Shown in pieces: positions 45,873-56,055 of a stretch of 64,000 bases of DNA. The translations under genes and the position numbers were made by a program. The notes under the pieces were generated by a model that was not told the DNA's origin, did no database searches, and worked only from the letters and a program-made list of their open reading frames with translations. Positions within the stretch are counted from its first letter, which is position 1. Each line of letters starts with the position of its first letter. Origin of the DNA: Lepas anatifera (Eukaryota; Arthropoda; Thecostraca; Lepadidae); contig JAOTON010001041.1 in NCBI GenBank assembly GCA_034440635.1, positions 1-64,000 on the forward strand. Direction: 5' to 3'.

Positions 45873-46904
45873 TTAACCCGCGCCCCACCGGGGGTCCGGC
45901 GCCACCTTCGCCCCACCGGGGGGCCATCGATGGCCCCCTCTAACTCCGAAAATATGGGCGTTAGCGCAAATCTGCAAAGTGCAATAGAAAGCTCGCGTGA
46001 ATTCAGTAAGAAATTACTTCGCATGTTTTAGTGCTCAGGTCAATGGTTTGACCTCCAGAGGTCAAATTAGGTCAAGATCGGCTATTTTCACTCAAATATG
46101 CAATGATTAAGCAAACTGGGCATAACTCTTATGTCATTAGAGCTATTGAGGCCTGGTAAAGTACATTTGAGAGCAAATTGCCAGCACTTTTTCCGCTATG
46201 TGGAACGTAAAGACCTCCCGCCAGTGGTTTGACCGCCAGAGGTCACCTCGTGACCTAACATGACCTGAGGTCACGAAAGGTCAAAAAGTGACCTTGCCGT
46301 ATATCAAATGAAAGCCAGTGACAAGACAAACACGATGGTGTTTGTTTCACCGCTCTAGCTCAATTAGGTCAAAAGTTATTGTCAAAATACTGTTTTTGAC
46401 CTCTGGTGACCTTGGATGACCTTGGAAAAGTCAAAGGGCAAATATGACCCCTGGGATCCGTGAAAGGGTGTCCAAAAACGTTGTTCTGAGCAGTCTGAGT
46501 ATTTTCAATCATTTTTGTGGCTTTTATATCATGAAATAGCTTTTCCCCATGCTTTTCCAATAGGAGAGGTCACCTCGTGACCTGACCTCAGGGCAGGAAA
46601 TCGAAAAATCCCGGATATACACCTTGTAGACCCTGGACGGGTCATGAAGTGTAGGAAGTTACAAATCGATCGACTTTGAAATGTAGCTCTTACAGAGCTC
46701 TAAAGGTGAAGTGAGGTGACCTTGGTTGACCTCTTCTGGTGACCTGACCTTGGGTGACCCGGGGAAAAAAATTTCAGGGATGATGGGAAAATGATGCAGT
46801 GAGAGGTAGAGCCCTCACCCGCGGTGCTGCGCCTCGTCGTTTTTCTGCTATTCCGGAAAAACCTTAGGGGGCCATCGATGGCCCCCCGGTGGGGCGAGGG
46901 TTAA
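45873..46904 (+). mobile_element. TTAA-flanked MITE (family 2), best copy
   Basis: TTAA lies at 45873-45876 and 46901-46904, giving a 1.03-kb unit. The left end is CCCGCGCCCCACCGGGGGTC and the right end is GGTGGGGCGAGGG. Both are followed inwards by GGCCATCGATGGCCCC. The interior has many AGGTCA/TGACCT half-sites. It aligns with 10372-11360 directly and with 5516-6563 inverted. Confidence 0.85.
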
Positions 46905-48003
46905 ACCAGAGCGCCCCAGAAACAATTCAACTACGCCATGACAAGACACTTGTATACCTACAGCATTGCTTTAAAAATAAGCTGTGCCCAAAAGCGAAAA
47001 AACCCTAGGTCGGGTGTCATGCCTTTTTCCTTTCCGAGTTAGCTGAATATTTGTAATTAAATTACATGGAAGAGTAAATAAATTTCTCAGAATAAGGTAT
47101 CAGTTCACTACCTTGCTTTAAACCCTGATTTTGTTTGCTGAAATAAATAAAGCATCTAATTTACCTCTTATCCTCTTAACCTCTTATCTACGCCCAACCT
47201 CATCTTCCCTCGTCAAAACTTGAGGTGGAAGAAAATTCTTTCACGGTGCGAATGGTTTCCAACGGGTATGTTTTCCAAGTTACTTTACCGTAGTTCGTTA
47301 TACCAGCGTGACTTATGCTAAGCTCACAAAATCATGCAACGTTCTACATTTTTTCCCGAACCGCTCGGCGATATGACTGCGAAGTGATTTCAATATGGCC
47401 CTAATTAACACTTAGCCCCGACCTGACCCGTGCCGGTGTATTTGACACATCTAGCTCAGCAGGTTCACCGAGGCCCACCGTTTGTGGTGCCAGAAGGTAG
47501 AGGTATTGTAACCTCAAAAAAAGTTGCACAAAACCATATAACCACTGTTGTGAAAGCAACCACTTTTGTCTTGCGAGATCTTCAAATTTCCGCGCCACAC
47601 TTTCCCAGATAGCTCCAAAAGAGGAGCCTCTCTCGAAGACTGCGTTCTCACCGGGCTTCCTTTTCGTTGGCACCTCCACACATCGATATTCAGACCACAG
47701 ACCAGGCCCCGTTCCCACAATGACAACGACTGAGTGAGAGAGATTCTGGAGAGGGCTGGAGTGTCCTTGACGCTGGCTGTTGCCCAAGGCTCAATGTCCT
47801 CTTCTTTGACAACGCCCGCAGGGCAGGCGAGGAGGCGGAGCTGTACAATATGGGTGGCTGTCAGCAAAATGTGGAACATATCGAGTATCAGCAAAGGGCT
47901 GGCGCGATGAAGGGTAATTTTTGGGCTATTCTTACACTGCAATGTCATAAGAATAAAGGCAAATGGTGGCCGATTGCTGACCTCCAGTTCAGCGGCGCCA
48001 AGG
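46905..48003. other. Unassigned stretch with overlapping minus-strand frames
   Basis: Minus-strand frames at 47401-47787 (128 codons) and 47514-48014 (166 codons) overlap in different phases. Neither has a domain I recognise. The first contains a mildly protein-like stretch (AIWESVARKFEDLARQKW), but there is no support from splice sites or neighbours. The rest is featureless. Confidence 0.2.
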
Positions 48004-48082
48004 CTAACACCCACCCTTGTGGGCCTCGAGCCACCTTCACCCTGGTGGGGGAATTATAATATTAGCTTTGATGGAACACAGG

Positions 48083-48149
48083 CAGTGGCGGATCCAGGAC
48101 TTCATTTGGGGGACTTGAGCCCCACTAGCCCCACTTGTATACGCCACTG
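48083..48149. mobile_element. 67-bp GGCGGATCCAGG-type solo MITE
   Basis: CAGTGGCGGATCCAGG at the left and CGCCACTG at the right form inverted ends only 67 bp apart, apparently an internally deleted copy. Confidence 0.55.
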
Positions 48150-48994
48150 GACTGTGGACACCAGGAAATACATGGTTTCTTGTAGGAGGGGGCATCTAGT
48201 CAGGGGCGCCACTTGGCCCAGAGGGGCTCCACTTTTAGACAGTGCACCCTCTCCTGGATCGCCAAATCCTATTCTGGGGCGCTGACACTTCAAACACCCA
48301 CCCACCTCGGTCTCGGGTCCCATGCGGGATAGCGAAAAACGCAGGCGCTGGTAGATATCTCCTAAGAATTAATGAAGAAACTACATCAGTAATTTTTGGA
48401 CTCAGATCAATATTGAGGTCATAACAGCTCAAATGAGGTGACAGGTTAGAGAAAGGTGTTTGGGGTCTAGCGTCTGACAGAGTTGAGTTAGAATAATTTC
48501 TTAGGCACCATTCGCTTCCTCTCATTGCGGCGAATCGAATTATGAATAATATGACTACGCTAGGTCAAAACATAATTACGGGACCTAAGGTCAGGCCAAG
48601 GTCGGTGTCTGACCTGGCATAGTGAATATGCATATCATGCGACCCGTAATAATAATTTCAATGTAATGGTATTAAAATAAAAGCTGGTATCATCATTTGC
48701 TGCAAAGTTATTGACCCAAGTCTGAAAACCGGCTCAAGTAGTTCCAGATGACCTATCAGAAGTCACAGGCTCCAAACCTGCAACATGGACCTGGAAAGGG
48801 GCCTAGGATACTACAATTTGGAGAATAGAAAGGTATTCTAAGCTTTATCTACTGAAATATGTCCATCCTTGCCCAGTTCTCATTTTCCCCATGTATTTCC
48901 AATGGAGAGGCCATGATTCGTGCCTGACCCTAATTTATCGATATGAAAAATCCCGGACTATGTTTTGAACTACTCGTTGGGACCATTATGTGGT

Positions 48995-49173
48995 AATAAT
49001 TTTCGGGGTTTATCGACGCACCAACTGCTAGGGTCATATGGCGTCGCCAACTCTTTCCCTGTTGGAAGGGTTTCTCGGGAGCCAGCTTGCTCCTTGGTCA
49101 GGGAAACCACCGGGCCTTGGACCCAGGTCGGATGCGTGGAATCTAGCTGTGCTGACCACTCCGCCCTAGCACC
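48995..49173 (-). repeat. tRNA-derived SINE with target duplication
   Basis: On the minus strand it has the shared tail (CGATAAACCCCGAAAATTATT) and body (GGCGACGCCATATGACCC). The tRNA-like head is different: GGCGGAGTGGTCAGCACAGC and B box GGGTCCAAGGCCC. It is flanked by ATTATGTGGT (48985-48994) and ATGATGTGGC (49174-49183). The uninterrupted MITE copy at about 37150 has only one such block, which supports insertion at that spot. Confidence 0.85.
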
Positions 49174-49429
49174 ATGATGTGGCTTGAGTTCCAATCTGAT
49201 AGATAAACCCTGTGCTTATTCATGCTATCTTAAAATATTGAAGTTGAGGACACTAGACTTGCACTGCTGGCCTGATCTGAGATAACCCAACTTTAAAATT
49301 TTGGGAAAAGTTGCAGAATTAATAAAGAATAAGGTGTGCCAAGTACGGAGGCGCTTCGTGCCGCTGTTTTTGGTGCCGCAGGAAAACCCCGAGGGAGGTG
49401 TTCAAACACTCCCCACTGGGGTGAATGTT

Positions 49430-49821
49430 CAATTGAAGTAAGTATTTGACAGAGGTACTTATATGAGTACTTCTGTGGGGTCATATATATTTCGATGAAA
49501 GTTGTGGATGTGCACACACCCCTTGGCCTCTTGTGCTCGGGAGAAACATTTGCAGCGTTTTTTGGACTGCTATATCTGATCTAACCCAAAATTTACACAT
49601 GTATAGAGTCCAAGGCTTGTCTAAGACAGTGAAGGGAAACCTATCATTTCGGGAAGTTTTTGCACACGTTTTCTTTACTATTAAAACATAATATTCCCAG
49701 CCATTCTTTTGCTCTGTAGGAGCTGAAATCTTTGAACTTGGATTACCAAATTTTAACCCGAGCTACTTCAATTATGGGTACGAATCACGATTGACTTGTC
49801 ATGAGATCCTTAGCACTCCAT
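49430..49821. other. Unassigned stretch
   Basis: No gene or repeat recognised. Confidence 0.3.
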
Positions 49822-50030
49822 ATAGGTGGATCCAGGATTTTCGATCGAGGGGGGCACATGGTCGGATGCGGCATCCGGACCAGGGGGCACCATCAGGCTG
49901 GTGCCAAATCTTATCGCGAAGGAGCCGATACTCACATCCCGGGAAGTGACATTTCAATGGGCACCATCGGCTTTCTGGGTGGGGTGCTGAGGTTTGATCA
50001 TCGGGACATGGACAAGTGCCCTCTTTCCCC
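49822..50030. mobile_element. GGATCC-ended element fragment
   Basis: It begins ATAGGTGGATCCAGG, then GATCGAGGGGGGCACATG and CATCCGGACCAGGGGGC, as in the 16390-17075 cluster. The right inverted end is not preserved. Confidence 0.5.
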
Positions 50031-50791
50031 TCCCCCTTCATCCCCTATGACCCTCCAGGCTCGTTAGATTCAACGAGTAGAGGGATCAAAGTGACGTAAT
50101 CTCAGGGTCTGTAAACGTGTAAAAGTGTACATTGCGAGTCCAGCCTACTGCTAAATACTGTTGTTTGTTTAAGAAAGAAGACAGCGTAGACAGAAACTAA
50201 AGACAGTTTAATGTTTTTGATGTGCGATTCGTGGTACCATCTAGCTCATCACGAGTCAATATAAAAAGTGTCTCAAGCATCAGATTCCATTGATGGTACA
50301 TTTTTATTGGTATAGAATGTCTCGTCATAGATGATGATGTATATGGTGATTTACCTAAACTTTGTTTGATTTAAGCAAAACCTCTCGGGCTTAGGATGGA
50401 TCTGCTATTTTATCTCATCTTTGTGTTTGTTCCTTGGAGACTAGCGCTTCTGTGTGGCGATGCTACTGTGCTCTAGTTTCTACTTTTCTAGTTGTTTATC
50501 CCACTAGGTCTCGCTTGATCCAAAACCAATCAAATTAGCCTTGTAGCATTGAAGGTTACCCTGTTAACGCTTCAAGGACGTTTCGATTCTTGAGGTCAGT
50601 GACTCACGGTCACGGTCCTATAATCGCCGCTCAATTACAAAGCAAGTTTCCAACCGGCGCCAATACTCCTTATTTCGCCCGGGAAAGCTGAGGCTTCTTC
50701 ACTTAAAATGGGATCGATCTTGACCGACGCTCGGCTTCATCTCTTGAAAGTCAGAGCTACCAAGGGTCACTCAAAGGCCAGCACCTCGGGA
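50031..50791. other. Unassigned stretch
   Basis: No gene recognised. The last ~100 bases lead into the tandem array. Confidence 0.3.
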
Positions 50792-51088
50792 GGTGCTCCC
50801 GGGGAAAACTCCACGGGGTGTTGGATACAATATATATTTGATTTATTGTTTTTGTCACAGCGTAGACAGTGCTCCCGGGGAAAACTCCACGGGGTGTTGG
50901 ATACAATATATATTTGATTTATTGTTTTTGTCACAGCGTAGACAGTGCTCCCGGGGAAAACTCCACGGTGTGTTGGATACAATATATATTTGATTTATTG
51001 TTTTTGTCACAGCGTAGACAGTGCTCCCGGGGAAAACTCCACGGTGTGTTGGATACAATATATATTTGATTTATTGTTTTTGTCACAG
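50792..51088. repeat. 76-bp tandem array, four copies
   Basis: The unit GTGCTCCCGGGGAAAACTCC followed by an AT-rich half with TTGTCACAGCGTAGACA is repeated almost without change (one recurrent G/T difference, GGGGTG or GGTGTG). The near identity points to recent amplification. The period is not a multiple of three, so the frames on both strands are artefacts. Confidence 0.95.
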
Positions 51089-51515
51089 TTCATTATTAAT
51101 AAACAAGTTAATCAATAGCTAAACATCTAGTAGCTCGCCAGCGTTGACATAGGGCAGGACCTCAAACCCGAGGCTCTTTGTTTGCACTCGATCTCTCAAA
51201 TGGGGAGAACATGGTTTGGAGCTCCTGGGTCCTTATTGTTCGGTGTCAGATCACAAATATTTGACAGAGTTCCAGCCGTCATCTCCTCCTGTTACGTTCG
51301 AACCTTCGAGCTGCGAAGACTAGCCGGGCAGGCGTTCGTGAGGATTCCGCGGCTGCTTTATCCCTTACATTTAGGGGAATGAACCCTATTTAACTATTTT
51401 ATATTTTACATAATAGAATAGACCACTTCAGTCGATTCCCAAGCCCTGATCATAGACTCGCTGCAATGGCCCATTCACAGCGTTTCCACACGGCAAGACT
51501 CACATGCAGGGCCTA
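51089..51515. other. Unassigned stretch
   Basis: No gene or repeat recognised. Confidence 0.3.
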
Positions 51516-52377
51516 TTAACAACCGCACTGGAGCGGGGTCTGGCACTAACGCACTAGAGGGGGCCTGGTAGCCCACCCCCAAGATCTCGGAAACTAAGAG
51601 GCGTAGAAAAACTCCCTTCGAGGGGTGGGTGGTGGCTATGGTGATCTACATCATCGCCAATTTTCATTGACGTAGGTCAGTGTCTTAGAGGCCAAACGAG
51701 GTCATAAAGGTCAAATCTTAGCCATGCTGGGGACCTACAGTAAATACATGCTGGGAAATACAGTTATTATGCGGAAAAAACGGGAATAGGCTGAAGGCGC
51801 ACTAGAATCATTGAGAGAGAGAGTAGTAAAGAAGCTTTCCTAGAATTTTAGGGTCAATTCATTCAAGGTCATTGACTTATGAGGTCGCAATATGGCATAC
51901 TACCGATAATGTACACTGACTAACACTATAGCCACTGGTTGGCAGGAAATGAGGATTGACCTTTAACTATGGTCTTTGACCTTGACCTTTACATTGAGGC
52001 ACCTTAACTGTGACGTCATAGCATAATACACGTCAGACCGGGTAACGTTATTTGACCGGAAACACTGCGGTTAATGACCTTGAAAGTGCTGATATGACCT
52101 TGACCTGTGACATTCGACCTTGTCCTTGACCTTCATGTGAGGCGACCTTGACATATCATCCCGGTTATATGGTGTTGTGACGTCACCACTCGGTCTTCAA
52201 TGCAAGTGAACTACTCCGACCGAGCGATTGTGGCGATCTCAAAATGCAGATTTGAGTTTGAAAGTCTATAAATGAAAGAATTCTACTGATTTTAAAAATT
52301 ATTTCATGCTCTCAAATATGGCGAAGTATCGTTTTTCGGGTGGGGCGAGCCCCTGCCCTCTCCAGTGCAAGTGTTAA
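51516..52377. mobile_element. TTAA-flanked MITE (family 3)
   Basis: TTAA lies at 51516-51519 and 52374-52377. The ends carry AACCGCACTGGAGCGGGG and, inverted, CACTTGCACTGGAGAGGG. The interior has dense TGACC words and GTTGTGACGTCACC. It runs inverted relative to 27302-28175. Confidence 0.75.
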
Positions 52378-53245
52378 AAAGCATGGTGAAATAATTACCG
52401 AAACGGCAACCGATTTTCCGCTGAGGACGTCCGCTCTCATGACCAGTACCTATCATATTTGTTCACTTGCCACGGCAATCGTACTCTCGGTCCGCCTGTC
52501 CATTCTTGTTCTTGTTAAGTTCAAAAAGTGAACGACAGATTTCGTTACGGCGGTTTTATTTATTTAGTAGTGGAAAAATGATGCATATGCTGGATGTAAG
52601 GAAACCATTTCAGTTTGATTTTGAAAAAATGGATACTTGTTTGGCGAGTACAAGGGGAGGGAGGATGTGATGAGGATGTCGACAGGCGTGCTGCATTCTA
52701 GTTCACTCGCTTGCATGGTATATGCAGCAAATGGGCGAGGCTTAGGGCTTACGACCAGTAATATTACTGGAACCATACGGAAGGTATTCCTTCAGGGTTT
52801 GAACTAAAGCAATAAGCCCCTTTACTTTGAACTTTAAAGCTGGCAGAAATTTTCTACCAAGAGCTTTGGGTGATTTTGAATATGCTCATAGTGGTTTCTT
52901 AACACGTTCTACAAAACTGCTAACTCAGCTCAAAACCCATTATAAAAGTGGGACCATTGGTGAAATAGTTGGTAGGTTTGGTGGGAGGGCTGGCCCAAGT
53001 TTAAAAACGTGACACGGTGAGACATTTTGCCTGAACGGTAGGTTCTCGCGGTAAATCCTAAAGACGATGAGGAAAAACACGAGGTGAAATATGTGGCCAA
53101 AAGAGCCTCGTGTCTGCTCTCCAAGCCCCGATGTTTACGCTGAGGAGGACTGATTCTGTTTCAAGTTAGAGTTGAAGCAACAAAACTTTGTTTTTAAACT
53201 AAAAATGCGTCGGAGCAAAAGGAGGTAGACAGCTTAACGCGACAC
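52378..53245. other. Unassigned stretch
   Basis: No gene recognised. Confidence 0.3.
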
Positions 53246-53254
53246 CTCCCCTGA

Positions 53255-53521
53255 ATTTTTTCGTATGGGACCAAAATAGGGAATTTTCTTCACACTAAGC
53301 TACGACTAGGTGCAGCAGATTTAAACGCCTACCTTTTTACAATGCTAAAGACCGAAACCCCCATGTGCCATTGTGGTGAAGCAGAAGAAACTGTTAAGCA
53401 TTTTACCCTCTACTGCATACTTCACACTGAGGCCAGACTTAAGCTGCTTAGAACTATTTCTCATTTAAATATTGATGTGTTGTCTCTCTCTCTCCACACA
53501 GTAAAATGGACTTATTTATGA
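53255..53521 (+). pseudogene. LINE (non-LTR retrotransposon) C-terminal fragment
   Basis: The frame is open from 53255 (after TGA at 53252) to TGA at 53519-53521. It contains TKLRLGAADLNAYLF followed by the Cys/His motif CHCGEAEETVKHF and then a Cys (pattern C-x-C-G, E-T, H-F, C). This arrangement is typical of the extreme C terminus of jockey/I-like and related LINEs after the RT. Everything upstream (endonuclease, RT core) is missing, as expected for a 5'-truncated insertion. A further short frame (53522-53719) follows directly. Confidence 0.75.
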
Positions 53522-53850
53522 ATGGATGCGAATCGAGTTCTGAAATCAATTTCCGAGTTGCAAAAGCATATCAACAATTCATATTCGATTCAAAGCGATT
53601 TACCATGCGATCAAATATTTGAGGACATGCGGATGGCTGTTTTTCCTTTACTGATGGCTCGGGAGCGGCGGGTGGGGCGGGGTGGGCTCGGTGCGGCTGT
53701 GATCATGCTCACAACATAATGTACACATGAGAGGTACCTAGATTCATGCCACCATTTTGTGGCATTTGTACCAATCGTGAGTGTTCATATTCAGTTGTAT
53801 GTGTAGAAATGGAAAATAAATGGTTTATGGTTTATGGCTTATGGGGGGCA
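53522..53850 (+). other. Probable LINE 3' UTR and tail
   Basis: Non-coding sequence after the LINE stop. It ends in AATAAATGG followed by three TTTATGG/TTATGG repeats (53815-53845), which could be the LINE tail. It abuts a GGATCCACCACTG MITE end (53870-53883). Confidence 0.45.
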
Positions 53851-53924
53851 AAAGTCTTTTCGCCCCCCTGGATCCACCACTGAGTGGAACACTGCCTTTA
53901 TGTCACCGCATCGTTAAATGGCTC

Positions 53925-54078
53925 CAATTGACACGTGCACACAGGATGTGCGCGTATGGGTGGAACACTTTAGGATGGTGGGTGCATAGTCCATATACAT
54001 ACAATTGACACGTGCACACAGGATGTGCGCGTATGGGTGGAACACTTTAGGATGGTGGGTGCATAGTCCATATACATA
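53925..54078. repeat. 77-bp direct duplication
   Basis: Two identical or nearly identical units (53925-54001 and 54002-54078) begin CAATTGACACGTGCACACAG. No further copies. Confidence 0.95.
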
Positions 54079-54129
54079 CATACATTTATATGTATATATA
54101 TTCGTATAATTAGGCAGTACATTTTATTT

Positions 54130-54272
54130 TATACATTGTTGTTTGAAAGCCAGAGCGTATTTGCATTTGATTATTTTCTCTTTTGTTTGTTTCAGGTGCC
54201 GAAATAAAGTTCTGTTTTCATTACTGATATTATTAAGTAAGAAAACCAATGTTCACATGAATATGCAGAAGG
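54130..54272 (+). repeat. LINE-related block, inverted partner of 56527-56690
   Basis: This block (GAAAGCCAGAGCGTATTTGC, then GTGCCGAAATAAAGTTCTG, then CATGAATATGCAGAAGGTA) matches the minus strand of 56527-56690, the start of the LINE RT remnant. Together with the central palindrome this makes an outer inverted pair. Confidence 0.8.
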
Positions 54273-54285
54273 TAGTTAGACAGCA

Positions 54286-54333
54286 GGCTTACTAGTGTCT
54301 AGTTTCGGTGAACTGTTCACCATCATCAGAGCC
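54286..54333 (-). ncRNA. Hammerhead ribozyme (minimal, Penelope-associated)
   Basis: On the minus strand the 48 nt read: GGCT (helix I), CTGATGA (core), T plus GGTGAA/TTCACC with loop CAG (helix II), GAAA (core), ACTAG/CTAGT with loop ACA (helix III, sharing the last A of GAAA), then A (predicted cleavage after it) and AGCC (helix I). All three helices pair perfectly. One extra U sits between the core A9 and helix II, which may weaken activity. Small hammerheads are documented in Penelope-like elements, and this one lies downstream of a GIY-YIG remnant, as expected. In such elements it would process the element RNA. Confidence 0.75.
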
Positions 54334-54442
54334 ATTACGCAGCGACTATACATGACATCACATTGGAAAAACGATACATTACACAATCGAAAAGTTTCGC
54401 GTCGACAAAGTTCAAAGTGAATGTTGAAATTAGTTCAGCAGC

Positions 54443-54901
54443 CAGGGGGTGGACATGAGATACCTCTATAGAATTCTGGGGGTTTTGAAGGTTCCATTTC
54501 TGTTTCTAACAGTTTTTTTGCAGAAAAATGTAACATGTAATTCCAATGGGACTGTTTGCAGGGGTTTGGGGCACGGGCCAGTGGGAAAATCTAAGTGGTG
54601 CTGAAGGGTATGTTTTTTATTTTTGATATGTAAAATTGATCAGGCTATCTTCTTGGTGCAGTTTTTAGTCTCTAAACCGCTTTTATAATAAGGAAAATCC
54701 ACGATGAACTTCATGCTAGTTCCTTCAGAATAATGTTTCGAATGTTTCGCTCAACCAATCAAAACGCTGTATTCTACCTTATGCTGGGAAAACCAAAGTT
54801 ATCTTGAACAAAACCCTTCAAAATACTACCATATCCTCATCGTGCTGCCAAATCAGGCAATCAGCTGGCTGTCATTTCCGAACCGTATCTATAGGAACCG
54901 T
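54443..54901. mobile_element. 459-bp insertion in the left palindrome arm
   Basis: It is absent from the right arm, where the equivalent sequence is continuous. It is flanked by GTTCAGCAGC at 54433-54442 and 54902-54911, a 10-bp target duplication. No inverted ends, coding frame or tail is obvious, so the class is unknown. It postdates the palindrome or was deleted from one arm; the duplication favours insertion. Confidence 0.8.
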
Positions 54902-55079
54902 GTTCAGCAGCATGACTTGAAAATTACAGGAGATAAACACGTGACAGTACACAGCAAACACTCTAACTGTAGCGATCCTTAATGCTGCCAGACACTGCAG
55001 ACAGCAGGGCTAATAACAGCAATTAATCAAATAGCACTGCCAAAAAGTAACATCTTACTCCACATCTTCATCTGTTTGT

Positions 55080-55296
55080 TGATCATTGGAATTTGTTGAT
55101 TAATGTGCATGGCTTCCAGGATGCAGAGCTTCTGGTGGTCGGGTGTGAGTCGATGATGTTAGTGTTTTCGACAAACTCCTTTCTTGTGGGTGGATGGTTG
55201 TGCTTTATTTGCATGTGTTTTTCGGGTCCTCCGGTGTTCAGGTGCATCGTGAGACGACGTGATAGTGTAGTTGTGGTCGCTCCTATATAGTCTACG
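55080..55296 (-). pseudogene. Penelope-like GIY-YIG endonuclease fragment (left arm)
   Basis: Minus-strand frame starting near 55296: DYIGATTTTLSRRLTMHL, then HNHPPTRKEFVENTNIID. This is the second half of the GIY-YIG domain of Penelope-like elements, with the Arg and His of the active-site region retained. The frame then leaves the expected ILEAMHI continuation, which lies one base out of phase. The catalytic first half is missing (truncated at the palindrome centre). Confidence 0.75.
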
Positions 55297-55315
55297 GGTT
55301 GATGACGCCGGCAGT

Positions 55316-55560
55316 CGTAGACTATATAGGAGCGACCACAACTACACTATCACGTCGTTTCAGATGCACCTAAACACCGGAGCACACGAAAAGCACATGC
55401 GAATAAAGCACAACCATCCACTCACAAGAAAGGAAATTGTCGAAAACACTAACATCATCGACTCACACCCGACCACCAGAAGCTCTGCATCCTGGAAGCC
55501 ATGCACATTAATCAACAAATTCCAATGATCAACAAACAGATGAAGATGTGGAGTAAGACG
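55316..55560 (+). pseudogene. Penelope-like GIY-YIG endonuclease fragment (right arm)
   Basis: Plus-strand copy of the same region: DYIGATTTTLSRRF, then HLNTGAHEKHMRIKHNHP, then ILEAMHINQQIPMIN in shifting frames. It has a frameshift near 55362 that the left arm lacks, and it shares the later shift near 55478 with the left arm. Both arms therefore probably descend from one already damaged copy, with the right arm decaying further. Confidence 0.72.
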
Positions 55561-55807
55561 TTACTTTTTGGCAGTGCTATTTGATTAATTGTTGTTATTG
55601 GCCCTGCTGTCTGCAGTGTCTGGCGGCATTAAGGGTCGCTGCAGTTAGAGTGTTTGTTGCGTACTGTCACGTGTTTATCTCCTGTAATTTTCAAGTCATG
55701 CTGCTGAACTAATTTCAAAATTCACTTTGAGCTTTGTCGATGCGAAACTTTTCGATTGTGTAATGTATTGTTTTCCAATGTGATGTCATGTATAGGCGCT
55801 GCGTAAT

Positions 55808-55855
55808 GGCTCTGATGATGATGAACAATTCACCGAAACTAGACAATAGTAAGTC
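55808..55855 (+). ncRNA. Hammerhead ribozyme, decayed partner copy
   Basis: Mirror copy of the motif at 54286-54333: GGCT, CTGATGA, helix II with one A-C mismatch (GATGAA/TTCACC), GAAA, helix III with one mismatch (CTAG/ATAG), then TA and AGTC. Helix I still pairs through a G-U wobble. The core bases are intact but two helices are weakened, so cleavage is less likely than for the partner. Confidence 0.6.
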
Positions 55856-56055
55856 TGCTGTCTAACTACTTATTTGCTTTCTCAGAGATACCCACGTTGT
55901 CGTGGCAATTACATCTCCACACTTAACTCAGTGACACAGATCCTCGTTTAACATCGATTGTGCTAATTATGGATGACAGACTATTATTATAATTATTGAA
56001 TGAAAAGTCATGGATTCTACTGATAATGGATTGACACAGTAACACAGATTATGAT

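Larger units (their letters stand above)
48004..49429. mobile_element. Family 5 TTAA-type MITE with two inserts
   Basis: The body from about 48270 aligns with 36425-37326 (for example GCGGGATAGCGAAAAA and the AATGGTATTAAAATAAAAGC region). It ends with GGTGTTCAAACACTCCCCAC near 49398. The left terminus (GTGGGCCTCGAGCCACCTTC, 48020-48039) is separated from the body by other sequence that includes the 48083-48149 unit. A SINE interrupts it at 48995-49173. The TTAA edges have decayed. Confidence 0.65.
54271..55871. mobile_element. Head-to-head palindrome of two Penelope-like 3' ends
   Basis: The left arm (54271-55296) and right arm (55316-55871) are inverted copies around a 19-base spacer. Each arm, read outwards, encodes the end of a GIY-YIG endonuclease domain, then a 3' UTR, then a hammerhead-type motif, then TGCTGTCTAACTAC. 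The left arm alone carries a 459-bp insertion. Inverted Penelope copies are known in this class; the tight spacer and near-symmetric arms are notable. Confidence 0.85.

Noticed and set aside
50708..51069. CRISPR-like array at the 76-bp repeats
   Set aside because: The units are contiguous tandem copies without unique spacers, and the context is animal.
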